From Staphylococcus equorum (GTDB taxonomy: Bacteria; Bacillota; Bacilli; Staphylococcales; Staphylococcaceae), in NCBI RefSeq assembly GCF_029531845.1, contig NZ_JAMBPV010000015.1, positions 1 through 46,048 on the forward strand: 46,048 nt of DNA, in the 5' to 3' direction. Both the position numbers and the translations under genes were made by a program. Shown here in pieces: positions 16,306-24,632 of this stretch (position 1 is its first letter; each line of letters starts with the position of its first letter). The notes beneath the pieces are model-generated. The model ran no database searches, had not been told where the DNA came from, and worked only from the letters and a program-made list of their open reading frames with translations.

Positions 16306-17694
16306 GTTAAACCCTCCCTTTTCAGTACTTTTTTTAGTTTTCAAATTGAATTTGAAAAGATTCATCACACTTTTATGAATTTTAGCTTGCGTATACTTGT
16401 AAAACCACCAAGGTAGCGTCGGTTCATATTCCTGTAATGCTATAATACATTCATCACTATAAGGTAACCTTCTAAACTCTAATCTCGCGTTACCACCATT
16501 TGAATCTAAAGCAAAATCTCCGCCGACAATACGATATAAAATCCTATCTTCATTAGATGTAGCCCTGTCTTTTCTTAATAAGAGTAACTTTTTATTTAAA
16601 AATGGTACGGTTATTGTAAAATTATCTTCATCGAAGTTACTACTAACAACATTTAATGTGATTTTATTTAAGAAATTAGCATATAATTCTGCCAATTGAC
16701 TCATGGTCATATCTTTAGGCAAGGTTACTCTTGAAATTGCTCGAACATCTTTAATAGCACTCTTACTTGTTTTTTTACTTTTCTTTTGTGTAGCAGCTTC
16801 TTCCTCTAAGGCGTTACGTACACTTTCTTTATAATCAATTTTTCCAACAGAAATATCTTCTACAATATTTTTATTATCTCTAATCATATCATGTATTAAG
16901 CTGTCCATTAACGGATATACCATTTCTTTCGGCACACCAGAAATTAGTTTTACCCAATATTTGCTTAACCAAATTGGAATAATCGGTAAATCCAGTGTAG
17001 GTAAGTTTTTGTCTAGAACCTGTGCTGTTTGATTGAATAAGTCTTTATATGTCATGTGATTTGGTCCGCCGATATCAATCGATTCATTCGCTTGCGGATC
17101 ACGCTCTACAATTTTATACAGACCATTAATGACATCATCAATAGCGACTGGCAACGTCGTATTATATGCCCATTTAGGTAGAAGTAAACCAGGTAAACGT
17201 TCTACCAATTTTTTTAGTATTGGATAAGAACTTCCCTTAGCACCTATAATTAGTCCAGCTCTCAATGTAGTTACTGGCACACCATATGCTCCTAAAATAC
17301 GTTCACACTCTAAGCGACTTCTTAAGTGTGGTGATAATTCATTCGTATTAGGAATTAAGCCACTCATAAATACGATATGTTTAACTTTATTAAAACTTGA
17401 TGCTTTAGCAAAATTATCTGCTAATATTGCATCCATATCTTCAAAACTTGCTTGTGTTAACCTAGCTGAAGGCATCATCGAATGAACGAGATATATAGCG
17501 ATATCTACGTTTTTCATTACTTCTGTTATCTCATTTAAATCAAATAAATCTGCAGATTTCCATGTAACATTTTGTTCATTAGATTTATTTTCTATATGTC
17601 TAGAAACAGCAATAATTTCATAATTTTCTTTTAATTTATTCATTAAATGGCTACCTATATATCCTGAAGCACCCGTTAATAGAATTTTTTTCAT
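16195..17694 (-). CDS. NAD(P)-binding epimerase-like protein with DUF2867 region
   Basis: A 499-residue protein. Residues 1-230 are an extended SDR/NmrA-like Rossmann domain with TGASGYIGSHLM at 7-18 and LVHSM, then FMSGLIPN and SRLECERIL further on. Residues about 330-460 form a second domain (NKKLLLLRKDRA, RIVGGDFALDSNGGNARLEF, LPWWFYKYTQAKIHKSVMNLF) typical of DUF2867. The start is ATG 17694 with GGAGGA upstream; the longer frame to 17733 has no such site. The last 36 residues form an extra membrane segment that looks like a separate small gene read through in frame. The enzymatic reaction is not known for this family. Confidence 0.82.
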   Translation of the reverse strand: MKKILLTGASGYIGSHLMNKLKENYEIIAVSRHIENKSNEQNVTWKSADLFDLNEITEVMKNVDIAIYLVHSMMPSARLTQASFEDMDAILADNFAKASSFNKVKHIVFMSGLIPNTNELSPHLRSRLECERILGAYGVPVTTLRAGLIIGAKGSSYPILKKLVERLPGLLLPKWAYNTTLPVAIDDVINGLYKIVERDPQANESIDIGGPNHMTYKDLFNQTAQVLDKNLPTLDLPIIPIWLSKYWVKLISGVPKEMVYPLMDSLIHDMIRDNKNIVEDISVGKIDYKESVRNALEEEAATQKKSKKTSKSAIKDVRAISRVTLPKDMTMSQLAELYANFLNKITLNVVSSNFDEDNFTITVPFLNKKLLLLRKDRATSNEDRILYRIVGGDFALDSNGGNARLEFRRLPYSDECIIALQEYEPTLPWWFYKYTQAKIHKSVMNLFKFNLKTKKSTEKGGFNMKKFILPVVIIGVIVLKIYGLKKYLAKNNNMSNAEL

Positions 17695-17900
17695 AAATTT
17701 ATCCTCCAATTTTAAAAAGATGAGCAGGCACATGCTTACCTCAGCTCATCTTTTACATAATAAGCTAAATTGCTCATTACAATTAAATTAATTTAATATA
17801 AGTATGGCAAGATCTCTATGTCTCTTAATAAAATCATACCCAATTTTATTGATAAATTAACTTAAATTTAAAATTAAATTGATTTTTACTATTAATTTAT

Positions 17901-17976
17901 TAACATAATCGATGATTATCAGAAGTTCGATTCACATAAAAAGGCACGCCAAGTTTATGAACTTGTCGTGCCTTTT
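17901..17976. terminator. par terminator with conserved flank (cassette copy B)
   Basis: A stem with arms AAAAAGGCACG and its complement, extended by CAAGTT/AACTTG after one mismatch, spans 17938-17976. It ends par transcription just after its stop. The 27 bases at 17901-17927 share the left flank (TCGATGATTA, CAGAA) of the hairpin cassette at 12591-12696. Confidence 0.75.
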
Positions 17977-17985
17977 TAATTAAAA

Positions 17986-18672
17986 TTAGTTACCAAATAA
18001 ACGACTCCAAAACCCTTTTTTAGGGGGCTGTTCTCCCCTATCCTCATTCTCACTCTCTATTTCTTCAGATGGTTTATCATCTTTTGCTAATACTTCTTCG
18101 TTTGTACTGTCATCTTTTTTCTCTTCAGCTACATCTTTATGTTGTACTTCTGTTGGCTGTTCATCTTCTTCTTCTTGATTAATATCTTTAGATTCTTCGG
18201 TAAATGTTGCTTCTTGCGCATTAACGTTTTGTCTATCATTAACAGATGTATCAAAGAAATAATTAAGCTGTCTTTCTTCCTCTAATTGATTCTCTAATTT
18301 TTGAATCTTCTTATTACTCTCTAACGCCAATACTTGTTGATTCTCTAAAAGTCTATTAAGTGTATTTATTTGCTCTTTATCTCTGTTTGATTGTTCTTTA
18401 TATATATCTACCTGGTTATATAATTGTTTTATTGTCTCATCTTTCACCAGGTTATCATTATTAGGTTTAGCTTCTTCTTTTTTTTCACTTTCAAAATCAT
18501 CATTCTTATTTTGATTTTTTCTTATTCGGTTTACTACTATAATTTCATCTTCACTGGATAAGTAATTTACGTTATCGATTTTTTGAAATTTTACATTTGC
18601 TTTTTTTGCATTATTATAAACAGTCATTTTTGTTACGTTTAATTCATCGGCAATTTCCTTCATACTCTTCAT
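17986..18672 (-). CDS. par: Plasmid partitioning protein Par (pSK1-like)
   Basis: A 228-residue protein with the architecture of pSK1 Par, a single-protein segregational stability system. The N-terminal helix-turn-helix (residues 1-25, MKEIADELNVTKMTVYNNAK) is followed by YLSSEDEIIVVNRIR, then a long coiled coil at about 75-150 rich in Q, N, K and E. The C-terminal region is acidic and ends with FWSRLFGN. Par binds repeats upstream of its own gene and needs no ATPase partner. GGAGG stands seven bases before the ATG. It is divergent from repA, exactly as in pSK1-type plasmids. Confidence 0.9.
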   Translation of the reverse strand: MKSMKEIADELNVTKMTVYNNAKKANVKFQKIDNVNYLSSEDEIIVVNRIRKNQNKNDDFESEKKEEAKPNNDNLVKDETIKQLYNQVDIYKEQSNRDKEQINTLNRLLENQQVLALESNKKIQKLENQLEEERQLNYFFDTSVNDRQNVNAQEATFTEESKDINQEEEDEQPTEVQHKDVAEEKKDDSTNEEVLAKDDKPSEEIESENEDRGEQPPKKGFWSRLFGN

Positions 18673-18684
18673 ATAACGGCCTCC

Positions 18685-18920
18685 ATATAGTTATATACAT
18701 AACGTTTATACCATTATATAGCCATTATACTTGTTATTACAAGGACATATAATTCTCTATACGTATAACTCTATACGGTTATACGTATAGGTATATAGGA
18801 TTATATGTATAAACTTTTAAACTAGTTATATAGGGGTTATACGCTCTTTATACTTGCTGTATAAGCCTTTATCCGGTGTTATACGACATAACCATATAAA
18901 GATATTATACGAAGTTTTAT
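18685..18920. repeat. par promoter and centromere-like repeats
   Basis: The DNA between par and the rep leader is full of short TATACG/CGTATA and GTTATA units, for example near 18760, 18775, 18783, 18838, 18880 and 18908. In pSK1 the centromere is a set of repeats directly upstream of par. Position and repeat density make this the Par-binding site and the par control region. Exact unit boundaries need alignment. Confidence 0.65.
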
Positions 18921-19003
18921 CCTTCTTTGAAAATGCCTACACTCAAATGTATATAAACAATTTAACAAAACTTTTAAAAGTGTTAATATAAATATATATA
19001 AAA

Positions 19004-19033
19004 GAAACCCAACTACGGGAATAGTCAGGTTTC
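19004..19033 (-). ncRNA. Hairpin of the antisense RNA controlling repA
   Basis: GAAACC and GGTTTC enclose a second stem ACTA/TAGT with a CGGGAA loop. On the minus strand the hairpin is followed by a T-rich tract, so it looks like the terminator and recognition loop of a leftward antisense RNA in the repA leader, as in pSK41/pSK1-type plasmids. Its promoter should lie in 19040-19120. The coordinates cover only the visible hairpin. Confidence 0.6.
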
Positions 19034-19150
19034 TTCGGTAATAAAACAAGTGATTTGTTTGTTTATATAGTTGTTATATTCTTATTATATATACTAAGAA
19101 TTATTAGTGCAAGTCGAATACATATAAACTTACTTATAGCTTTTTTTATT

Positions 19151-19182
19151 ACCTCTTTTAGAAATTTAAATATGAAAGAGGT
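19151..19182 (+). promoter_or_regulatory. repA leader hairpin sequestering the ribosome binding site
   Basis: ACCTCTTT at 19151-19158 can pair with AAAGAGGT at 19175-19182. The right arm contains the repA Shine-Dalgarno sequence, seven bases before the ATG. Folding would hide the site, a known copy-number control of RepA_N plasmids in which the antisense RNA shifts the leader fold. Confidence 0.7.
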
Positions 19183-19188
19183 TTTTGT

Positions 19189-20160
19189 ATGTCCAACTTT
19201 AATATTAAAGAAATCCAAAAAGAGAAATTTTATCAATTACCTAAAGTGTTTTTTACGAATCCTAAATATACTAAATTGTCGAATGATGCAAAAATAACTT
19301 GGTCAATACTAAGAGATCGTTTAGATTTATCCATAAGAAATAATTGGGTAGATAAAAATGGAGATATATTTTTTATTTATACCAACGAAAAGCTTAAATC
19401 TATTTTAAATATCAGTAGTCCAAATAAGCTATCTAAAATAAAAAAAGAATTAACTCAAGCTGATTTATTCAATCAAATAAGAGTAGGTTTAAATAAACCT
19501 AATAAATTATATATTAAAAAACCGGAAGTAACAGAAGCTGATGTATATTATATTTCACAGCAAGAAAACGATATAGAACATCGCAATAACACGGACGTAT
19601 CAAATTCATACGTCCAGAAATATGATAATGATACATCAAGAAATATTAATTTGATACATCATGACATATCAAAAGAATACACTAATGATACTAACTTAAG
19701 TAATACTGATTATATAGAGACTGAGAATAATGATACGCATGATATGAATGATACATACAACAATCCAATAAACAGTAATCATCCGGATCATACAAATCAT
19801 CAACAAACTGAATTTAATAATGATGCACTTAAGTTCCAAGTTCTCGAAGAATTGCCGCAACAACTTCAAGACTATTTAAGTAAATTTGAAATTAGAGAAA
19901 TCCGTATTATTAAAAGTGTTTTACTTAAAGGGAAAAAATCATTTAATAATGCACATGATACCTATTACCGTTTGGAAGATGTTGAGTTTGAAATTGTAAG
20001 TGTATTGAAACGTTTCAAAGCGATGCTGCTACAAAAGAATGAAACCGTTGAAGCTATGCAAGGGTATTTAATGCAATCCATTAAAGCTGAATTCGAAGAA
20101 ACACATGCACTTTATATGCGACGTCAAAACATGAAACAGCATAATATCTTTAATCAGTAA
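19189..20160 (+). CDS. repA: RepA_N-type replication initiator
   Basis: A 323-residue initiator. Residues 5-115 are the conserved RepA_N winged-helix domain (FYQLPKVFFTNPKYTKLSNDAKITWSILRDRLDLS, then FFIYTNEKL and the KLSKIKKEL helix). The middle, about residues 125-215, is a low-complexity stretch rich in N, D, T and H. The C-terminal 100 residues are helical. In this family the replication origin lies inside the rep gene, and the repetitive middle here fits that. Translation starts at ATG 19189, behind the sequestered AAAGAGG site. It sets the plasmid type and excludes a rolling-circle backbone. Confidence 0.93.
   Translation: MSNFNIKEIQKEKFYQLPKVFFTNPKYTKLSNDAKITWSILRDRLDLSIRNNWVDKNGDIFFIYTNEKLKSILNISSPNKLSKIKKELTQADLFNQIRVGLNKPNKLYIKKPEVTEADVYYISQQENDIEHRNNTDVSNSYVQKYDNDTSRNINLIHHDISKEYTNDTNLSNTDYIETENNDTHDMNDTYNNPINSNHPDHTNHQQTEFNNDALKFQVLEELPQQLQDYLSKFEIREIRIIKSVLLKGKKSFNNAHDTYYRLEDVEFEIVSVLKRFKAMLLQKNETVEAMQGYLMQSIKAEFEETHALYMRRQNMKQHNIFNQ
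19615..19790 (+). other. Probable origin repeats inside repA
   Basis: Related units such as GATACATCA, GACATATCA and AATGATAC recur through this part of repA. RepA_N initiators bind repeats within their own coding sequence, and these are the best candidates here. The exact units were not aligned. Confidence 0.5.
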
Positions 20161-20592
20161 TTCAAAATACTCTGTTATGTCACATGACTATTTAACAATC
20201 AGTGTCTTAAAAGAATAAAATTGATTTTGGTCAATTTCATACTCATAAAATTAGACTATACTTATTTGGTCCACATTTGCATTTTAAGGACGCATATAAT
20301 ATTTTTGGTATAAATCTGTCTGTATAACGCTTAATTCTTCAAGACGCCTTTTAAAATCCAAATAAATGCATATAAAAATGGATATCTAACCCAGATAAAA
20401 CGAAAAAGCTTTTTATTCTTAACAAGGACTACTTTCTGTATTTCTTTTTAAAAGGTATAGTAGCAATATTTATACTAATTAAATTCTATGTGTTTCTCTT
20501 CATCGTTAGGCTTAATTTGAATACAACAAAAATCTTTTAATCACTTTTAATTTTGAGTTACTCATATCTTTTGAGAATAAAGGAGGTTGTAA
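20161..20592. other. Non-coding stretch between repA and yitT-like gene
   Basis: About 430 bp of AT-rich sequence with no credible gene on either strand. A short minus-strand frame near 20490-20540 could be the last codons of a lost gene. The right end holds the AAAGGAGG site of the next gene. Confidence 0.5.
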
Positions 20593-21438
20593 ATGAAACT
20601 TGTATATGGTGTACATTTGAAGAATATATTAATTTCGACAATTGGGTCTTTTTTTACGGCCTTTGGTGTTAATTGTTTTGTTATTAGTTCTAATTTGGGG
20701 GATGGGGGAACCGTTGGTCTATCCTTACTTTTAAAGTATTCTTTAAATTTATCCCCAGCGCTTACATCTTTAATTATTAATTTAATTGTTATAATGATTG
20801 GATGGAAATATTTAAGTAAAAAAACAGCTATTTATACGTTGTTAACAATAATTACTACCTCGATATTTTTGGATCTTACGGAATCGTTATCTTTAAATTT
20901 AAATGATTCTATGGTTAATGCGATATTTGCAGGTGTTTTTATTGGTTTAGGTTCTGGGATGATTATTATTTCTGGTAGCACGATGGGTGGGCCATCAGTT
21001 ATAGCTAAAATAATTAACAAGTATTTGAATATAAGAACAGCTCAGGCAATTTTTATATTAGATAGTATTATCGTATTATCATTTTTAAGTGTTCTACCAG
21101 TTATTAATATTTTGTTCACTATAATTATGCTGTTTGTTATAGAGAGAGTTTCGGCGTTTATTATTGAGGGGCTTAATCCCAAAAAAGCACTTACTATTAT
21201 TTCAGATAAAAATGCTGTAATTAGTAGCAAAATAAATGAATTGACTGGTAGAGGTGCTACATTATTTAAAGCTACAGGTAGTTATGAACAGAAAGATATA
21301 GCTGTTTTATATGTTGTTTTATCACAATCTCAAATAACTAAAGCGAAAAAAATTGTTTTAGCAGAAGATGAAAATGCTTTTTTGGCTATTCATGATGTAA
21401 GGGATGTTTTAGGTCGTGGATTTTTGAATTTATCATAA
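20593..21438 (+). CDS. YitT-family membrane protein
   Basis: A 281-residue protein. Residues 1-180 hold five or six membrane segments with the family features TAFGVNCFVISSNLGDGGTVGL (about 22-43) and SGSTMGGPSVIAKIIN (about 127-142). Residues 195-281 form the soluble DUF2179 domain (KKALTIISDKNAVISSKI, LTGRGATLFKATGSY). The transport role of YitT proteins is not firmly known. An AAAGGAGG site precedes the ATG. It lies between repA and the mobilisation genes and ends at a strong hairpin shared with the converging mobB. Confidence 0.88.
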   Translation: MKLVYGVHLKNILISTIGSFFTAFGVNCFVISSNLGDGGTVGLSLLLKYSLNLSPALTSLIINLIVIMIGWKYLSKKTAIYTLLTIITTSIFLDLTESLSLNLNDSMVNAIFAGVFIGLGSGMIIISGSTMGGPSVIAKIINKYLNIRTAQAIFILDSIIVLSFLSVLPVINILFTIIMLFVIERVSAFIIEGLNPKKALTIISDKNAVISSKINELTGRGATLFKATGSYEQKDIAVLYVVLSQSQITKAKKIVLAEDENAFLAIHDVRDVLGRGFLNLS

Positions 21439-21463
21439 TTTTATTTTGAAAATAATATTAATT

Positions 21464-21492
21464 AAAGGCGTATCTCAAAGAGATACGCCTTT
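21464..21492. terminator. Bidirectional terminator between yitT-like gene and mobB
   Basis: A 13-bp perfect stem (AAAGGCGTATCTC and its complement) with AAA loop lies between two converging genes, 25 bp after the yitT-like stop and 18 bp before the mobB stop. Confidence 0.85.
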
Positions 21493-21510
21493 AATCGCCC
21501 TTTAAGAATG

Positions 21511-22290
21511 TTAATTTTCAAACAGCCTTAAAAGACTTAAACAACCCCATAAAATTAAAACAAAGAGTATATAAGGGGCGATATAAGCGATATACCATAA
21601 GTAGCCCCATGCTGATTGCGTATGTCTAATCGTATGATGTAAGGCACTGTACATGCTATCAATACCTAAAACGTGTCCAATCGGACCGGTCACAATGGAA
21701 ACTAAGGCCATTAATAAAATAACGAAGTATAGGGCACCGATACCATGCGTCATACTTTTGATACTTGATTTAAAAGTACTATTCAACTTTTGATTTTCTT
21801 TTAAACTGTTATTCAATGCTTCATGCTGTTCTCGGTTGGCCATTCGAATCCCTTTGAGATCCTCATACATCCCATCTTTTTCTTGTCTAAATGCCTTTGT
21901 GAGATCCTCAGTCATATGCTTTGTATCAATTTTTGATAACATTTGATTGGAAATTTTAATCACTTTGGTTTCTGTTTTATCTAGGTAGTTTTTAAAGTTC
22001 GAGGTCGAAGCCTTTAGTTCGCTTACTAATTTTTGGTTCTGATTCGATCTGCTTTGCTCTCGCTGCTCGAGCTCGATCATCCTGTTCCCGAGCTTCGCGT
22101 TCTGCTCTTTCAGCTCGTTCACGACGTTTTCGTTCATTGCGTTGGGCTTCAGTTGATTGTTCGAAATCTGCCCAATTAAGTTCTGTTCTAGGTTGTCTAT
22201 GCGTTGATTGATCTTTTGGAGTTCGTTCAGGAGCTGTTCGTTCTGATTCGTATTTGGTGTGTCTGCGTTGTTTCTCGGATTCAAAGCCAT
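21511..22290 (-). CDS. mobB: Mobilisation protein MobB
   Basis: A 259-residue pC221-type MobB. The N-terminal two thirds is a coiled coil rich in Q, N, E and L. The C-terminal 90 residues contain two membrane segments (IGALYFVILLMALVSIVTG and IAYIAPYILFVLILWGCL), consistent with a membrane-anchored accessory of the relaxosome. Its first 300 bases overlap mobA in another frame, as in pC221, pC223 and pS194. I start at ATG 22290, which has AAGGAG nine bases upstream, rather than at 22311. It needs a helper conjugative plasmid to act. Confidence 0.9.
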   Translation of the reverse strand: MALNPRNNADTPNTNQNEQLLNELQKINQRIDNLEQNLIGQISNNQLKPNAMNENVVNELKEQNAKLGNRMIELEQREQSRSNQNQKLVSELKASTSNFKNYLDKTETKVIKISNQMLSKIDTKHMTEDLTKAFRQEKDGMYEDLKGIRMANREQHEALNNSLKENQKLNSTFKSSIKSMTHGIGALYFVILLMALVSIVTGPIGHVLGIDSMYSALHHTIRHTQSAWGYLWYIAYIAPYILFVLILWGCLSLLRLFEN

Positions 22291-22981
22291 CAATAATCGC
22301 TCCTTTATCATAAATATCGCCTAACTTGCTGCCTCTTACTTTTTTATTTGCCTCAATGTGTCTGTAAGTGATGGTTTTATCGGTCACACGTTCAACAGAT
22401 ATCCCTTTTGGAAGTAATTGTTCTTTGAAACTGTCCATATCTGTTGCTTGTGTTTCATCAATGGCCATTCGGACTTCGTTTTTCCAAGATTTTTTTCCTT
22501 TATCAATCAGGTTTTGTTCAGCTTGTGTATAGCGTAATTCTGATGTCGGTTCTGGAATGGATAAACCATGGTTTAAACAAACTTCATCGTTCGCTTTACG
22601 TAGGTCACGTAAAGCTTGTTTATCGTTATTAAATTTCTTACCTGTTTCTAAATTCACGGCATTGATAACGATATGATTGTGAATATGGTCCGTATCACTA
22701 TGTGTGTAGATGGCCACTTGATGCTCGGGTACCATTTTTTCGGCTAATTCTAAACCGAGTGCATTACATTGTTCCGGTGTGACTTCACCTGGTTTGAATG
22801 ACTGAATAATCACATGGCCTTGGTTGCCATCTGTTTTACCGTAAACTTCACGAGAAGCTTTAAAGGAACTTTTTGCGTATTCGACATCACAATTTAAACC
22901 ACTTTTTTCTTCCGCACGTTTTTCGGCATAGTTAATGGCCCGTGACGTTGATTTGGTAGAACTTATTTTAGTTGTTGCCAT
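21992..22981 (-). CDS. mobA: MobA relaxase (MOBP, pC221 type)
   Basis: A 329-residue relaxase that nicks oriT and leads the strand into the recipient. Residues 1-150 hold the relaxase domain: TSRAINYAEKRAE with the likely catalytic Tyr near residue 18, GHVIIQSFKPGEVTPEQ, and the metal-binding histidine triad HSDTDHIHNHIVINAVN (about 93-109). The C-terminal third is charged, with RERAERAEREARE-like repeats. It overlaps mobC by 19 bp and mobB by about 300 bp, so expression is coupled. The set is complete and looks functional. Confidence 0.93.
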   Translation of the reverse strand: MATTKISSTKSTSRAINYAEKRAEEKSGLNCDVEYAKSSFKASREVYGKTDGNQGHVIIQSFKPGEVTPEQCNALGLELAEKMVPEHQVAIYTHSDTDHIHNHIVINAVNLETGKKFNNDKQALRDLRKANDEVCLNHGLSIPEPTSELRYTQAEQNLIDKGKKSWKNEVRMAIDETQATDMDSFKEQLLPKGISVERVTDKTITYRHIEANKKVRGSKLGDIYDKGAIIDGFESEKQRRHTKYESERTAPERTPKDQSTHRQPRTELNWADFEQSTEAQRNERKRRERAERAEREAREQDDRARAARAKQIESEPKISKRTKGFDLEL

Positions 22982-23343
22982 ATGTGATTCAACTCTTTAC
23001 GCATGATGGCGATATCTTGTTGCATCAATTTTATATTTGCACGTTCGCCATAAGTATTTAAAGCTTTAGCGATTTGGTTTAAGTTGCTACCCAACTTACC
23101 CATATCTTTGGCCATCGATTGTCGCGTCTCTTTGTCTAATTTGGGCGCGACCAATCGAGTGCCTTGTGCCTTGTTTTTAACAAACGAAGGCACACTCATA
23201 TTCAAAGTTTCAGCCGATGCCTGTAACTTTGAATATTCGAATTCGCTCACACGAAAACTAATTTGTTTCGGTTCCTTGCGGTCGGGATTTTGGTTTTTCC
23301 CGACAGCTTCGTTCCCTTCAGTCATTGGTTTACGTTCGCTCAC
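22963..23343 (-). CDS. mobC: MobC relaxosome accessory protein
   Basis: A 126-residue protein with the MobC domain: ISFRVSEFEYSKLQASAETLNMSVPSFVKNKA (ribbon-helix-helix-like DNA binding) and LGSNLNQIAKALNTYGE, the family signature. It binds oriT and helps MobA melt and nick it. I place the start at GTG 23343, with GAGGTGG five bases before it; the upstream ATG frame to 23373 has no such site, and pC221 MobC is the same length. The gene reads away from oriT, followed by mobA. Confidence 0.9.
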   Translation of the reverse strand: MSERKPMTEGNEAVGKNQNPDRKEPKQISFRVSEFEYSKLQASAETLNMSVPSFVKNKAQGTRLVAPKLDKETRQSMAKDMGKLGSNLNQIAKALNTYGERANIKLMQQDIAIMRKELNHIWQQLK

Positions 23344-23385
23344 AATCCCACCTCGCTTTCTAACGAAAGACACGTTGTTCCGTTG

Positions 23386-23408
23386 ATTGTATTATAACAT
23401 AATACAAT
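23386..23408. promoter_or_regulatory. Palindrome at the mob promoter
   Basis: ATTGTATTAT and its exact complement are separated by AAC, 43 bp upstream of the mobC start. It contains a TATAAT-like element. It is a plausible operator for MobC or the ribbon-helix-helix-like protein encoded at 23736. Confidence 0.55.
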
Positions 23409-23520
23409 CTTCCTCACATCGCTTAAGAGGTTTGGCAAGCATTGGGAATGCTAGCCACTTCGTGCCTAGATACCCTGCTTGTTGGTGGATGAATCCCCCA
23501 AGCCCCCTATGATTTTTTCT
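23409..23520. other. oriT: oriT region of the mob system
   Basis: The DNA just upstream of mobC, where pC221-family plasmids have oriT. It contains GGTTTGGCAAGC followed by the small inverted repeat AGCATTGGGAATGCT (23438-23452) and a GC-richer tract than its surroundings. I cannot fix the nick position by eye. Confidence 0.65.
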
Positions 23521-23530
23521 ATGAAAAAAT

Positions 23531-23719
23531 AGCAAATACCTGTGAGTATTTGCTTAGTCCGTACGCTCAAAAATGTGAGCGTAAATATGAGTAATTACTA
23601 ATTGTATAAATAGTATTTATAATTAGCGATTACTCATCAAATATCCCCTCGTATGTTAAAATAAAAACTAAGCAATCACTCAATAAAAATGGGGTTTATT
23701 TTTTGAGTATTTACTTAGT
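23531..23719. repeat. Cluster of four inverted repeats beside oriT
   Basis: Hairpins follow each other: AGCAAATAC/GTATTTGCT (23531-23554); TACGCTCA/TGAGCGTA (23562-23583); a 15-base pair of arms with two mismatches (23589-23635); and arms of 16 bases with three mismatches (23667-23719). TGAGTATTTGCTTAGT at 23543-23558 recurs with one change at 23704-23719. The last repeat lies over the promoter of the gene at 23736. Possible roles are a leading-region single-strand origin or promoter, and operator sites. Confidence 0.6.
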
Positions 23720-23735
23720 TATGGAGGGGATATCA

Positions 23736-24167
23736 ATGCCAGATCAAAATCATAAAAAAGCGAAAACAATCAATATCAATTTAACTGAAGACGAATTTGA
23801 AAAAGTAAAGCAACTTGCAGAAATAAGAGATTTAAATCCAACGGCATATACACGATTGACTGCATTAGGCAATCGAATTAAACCTACGGTTATACAACCT
23901 GAAAGTGAACGTATTAATGAACTTGAAAAAGAAAATCAAGAACTTAAAATGAAACTCATGGCAGGCCATGGTGAATATGAAGTTACAAGAGAAGATTTCG
24001 ATAACTTAGAAGAGCAATATTATCATTATGCAGGTTATGTGAATACATTTAAAGCCTTTTTACAGTATGTACAAAACGATGCGGAATATATCAATTTAAA
24101 TGGTTACAAAAATGATGAAAAGCTAAAATCAGATATTAGGGATGCTATTAAAGAATTTAACAGTTAA
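23736..24167 (+). CDS. Ribbon-helix-helix/MobC-like plasmid protein
   Basis: A 143-residue protein. Residues 8-50 (INLTEDEFEKVKQLAEIRDLNPTAYTRLTALGNRI) look like a ribbon-helix-helix domain of the kind in MobC and plasmid regulators. Residues 60-85 form a coiled coil, and the rest is a helical domain rich in tyrosine and asparagine. I start at ATG 23736, preceded by GGAGGGGA; the longer frame from 23703 is unlikely. Position across oriT from mobC, next to the inverted repeats, suggests a regulator or relaxosome helper. No exact family name is claimed. Confidence 0.75.
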   Translation: MPDQNHKKAKTININLTEDEFEKVKQLAEIRDLNPTAYTRLTALGNRIKPTVIQPESERINELEKENQELKMKLMAGHGEYEVTREDFDNLEEQYYHYAGYVNTFKAFLQYVQNDAEYINLNGYKNDEKLKSDIRDAIKEFNS

Positions 24168-24227
24168 ATAAGGTATTATTAACAATGCAATTGATTAATA
24201 TAATTGACTTTAAGGAGTTTATTCAAA

Positions 24228-24386
24228 ATGGAAAAAGAAATTAAAACAGAATATAAAATGATTAAAGTGAACAAAGAATTACATAAATTACTTAAAATTG
24301 AGTCTGTCTCAAGTGGCAAATCAATGCAAAATATAGCTGAAAAAGCTATCAAAAATTATATTCATATTTTAGAATGTATTGAATAA
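24228..24386 (+). CDS. Small ribbon-helix-helix-like protein
   Basis: A 52-residue protein (MIKVNKELHKLLKIESVSSGKSMQNIAEKAIKNY in the middle) with the strand-helix-helix pattern of Arc/MetJ-type DNA-binding proteins. TAAGGAG stands ten bases before the ATG at 24228. It follows the previous gene by 60 bp. It is likely a plasmid copy, transfer or transcription regulator, but this is based on fold pattern only. Confidence 0.65.
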   Translation: MEKEIKTEYKMIKVNKELHKLLKIESVSSGKSMQNIAEKAIKNYIHILECIE

Positions 24387-24554
24387 ATATTATGAAATAT
24401 ATAGGTGTTGAAGATGGTGATAGTAACATGGTATTTCTGTAAACACCAAATTAACGATAGTATACTGTAATAGGTACTGGTATTAAGTATCTTAATTTCT
24501 ATTTAACATATTTCAACTTATCGGAAGTGAATATGCTTACACTTTCACAAATGA

Positions 24555-24601
24555 TATAATAACAGAGTCGTCTTAACTTCCGGCGATATATTCGACGGAA
24601 G
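24555..24601 (+). promoter_or_regulatory. Toxin -10 box and 5' hairpin
   Basis: TATAAT at 24555-24560 is followed by a stem-loop with arms CTTCCGGCGA (24577-24586) and TCGACGGAAG (24592-24601), one mismatch. The right arm ends within GGAAGGAGG, the toxin ribosome binding site. A 5' stem that hampers ribosome access is a known feature of fst mRNAs. No good -35 was found. Confidence 0.6.
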
Positions 24602-24610
24602 GAGGTGAGA

Positions 24611-24632
24611 CCAGTGGAACTACTTTTTGTTA
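24611..24632 (+). repeat. Direct repeat DRa of the type I locus
   Basis: CCAGTGGAACTACTTTTTGT with two more bases covers the toxin start codon. It recurs with one change at 24771-24792 inside the antisense gene. The antisense RNA can therefore pair over the start codon. Confidence 0.8.

Noticed and set aside
22444..22632. Plus-strand frame inside mobA
   Set aside because: Shadow of the relaxase gene; no start signals and unlikely composition.
23562..23635. A CRISPR-like impression from successive palindromes near oriT
   Set aside because: The units differ in sequence and length and have no regular spacers; no cas gene is present.
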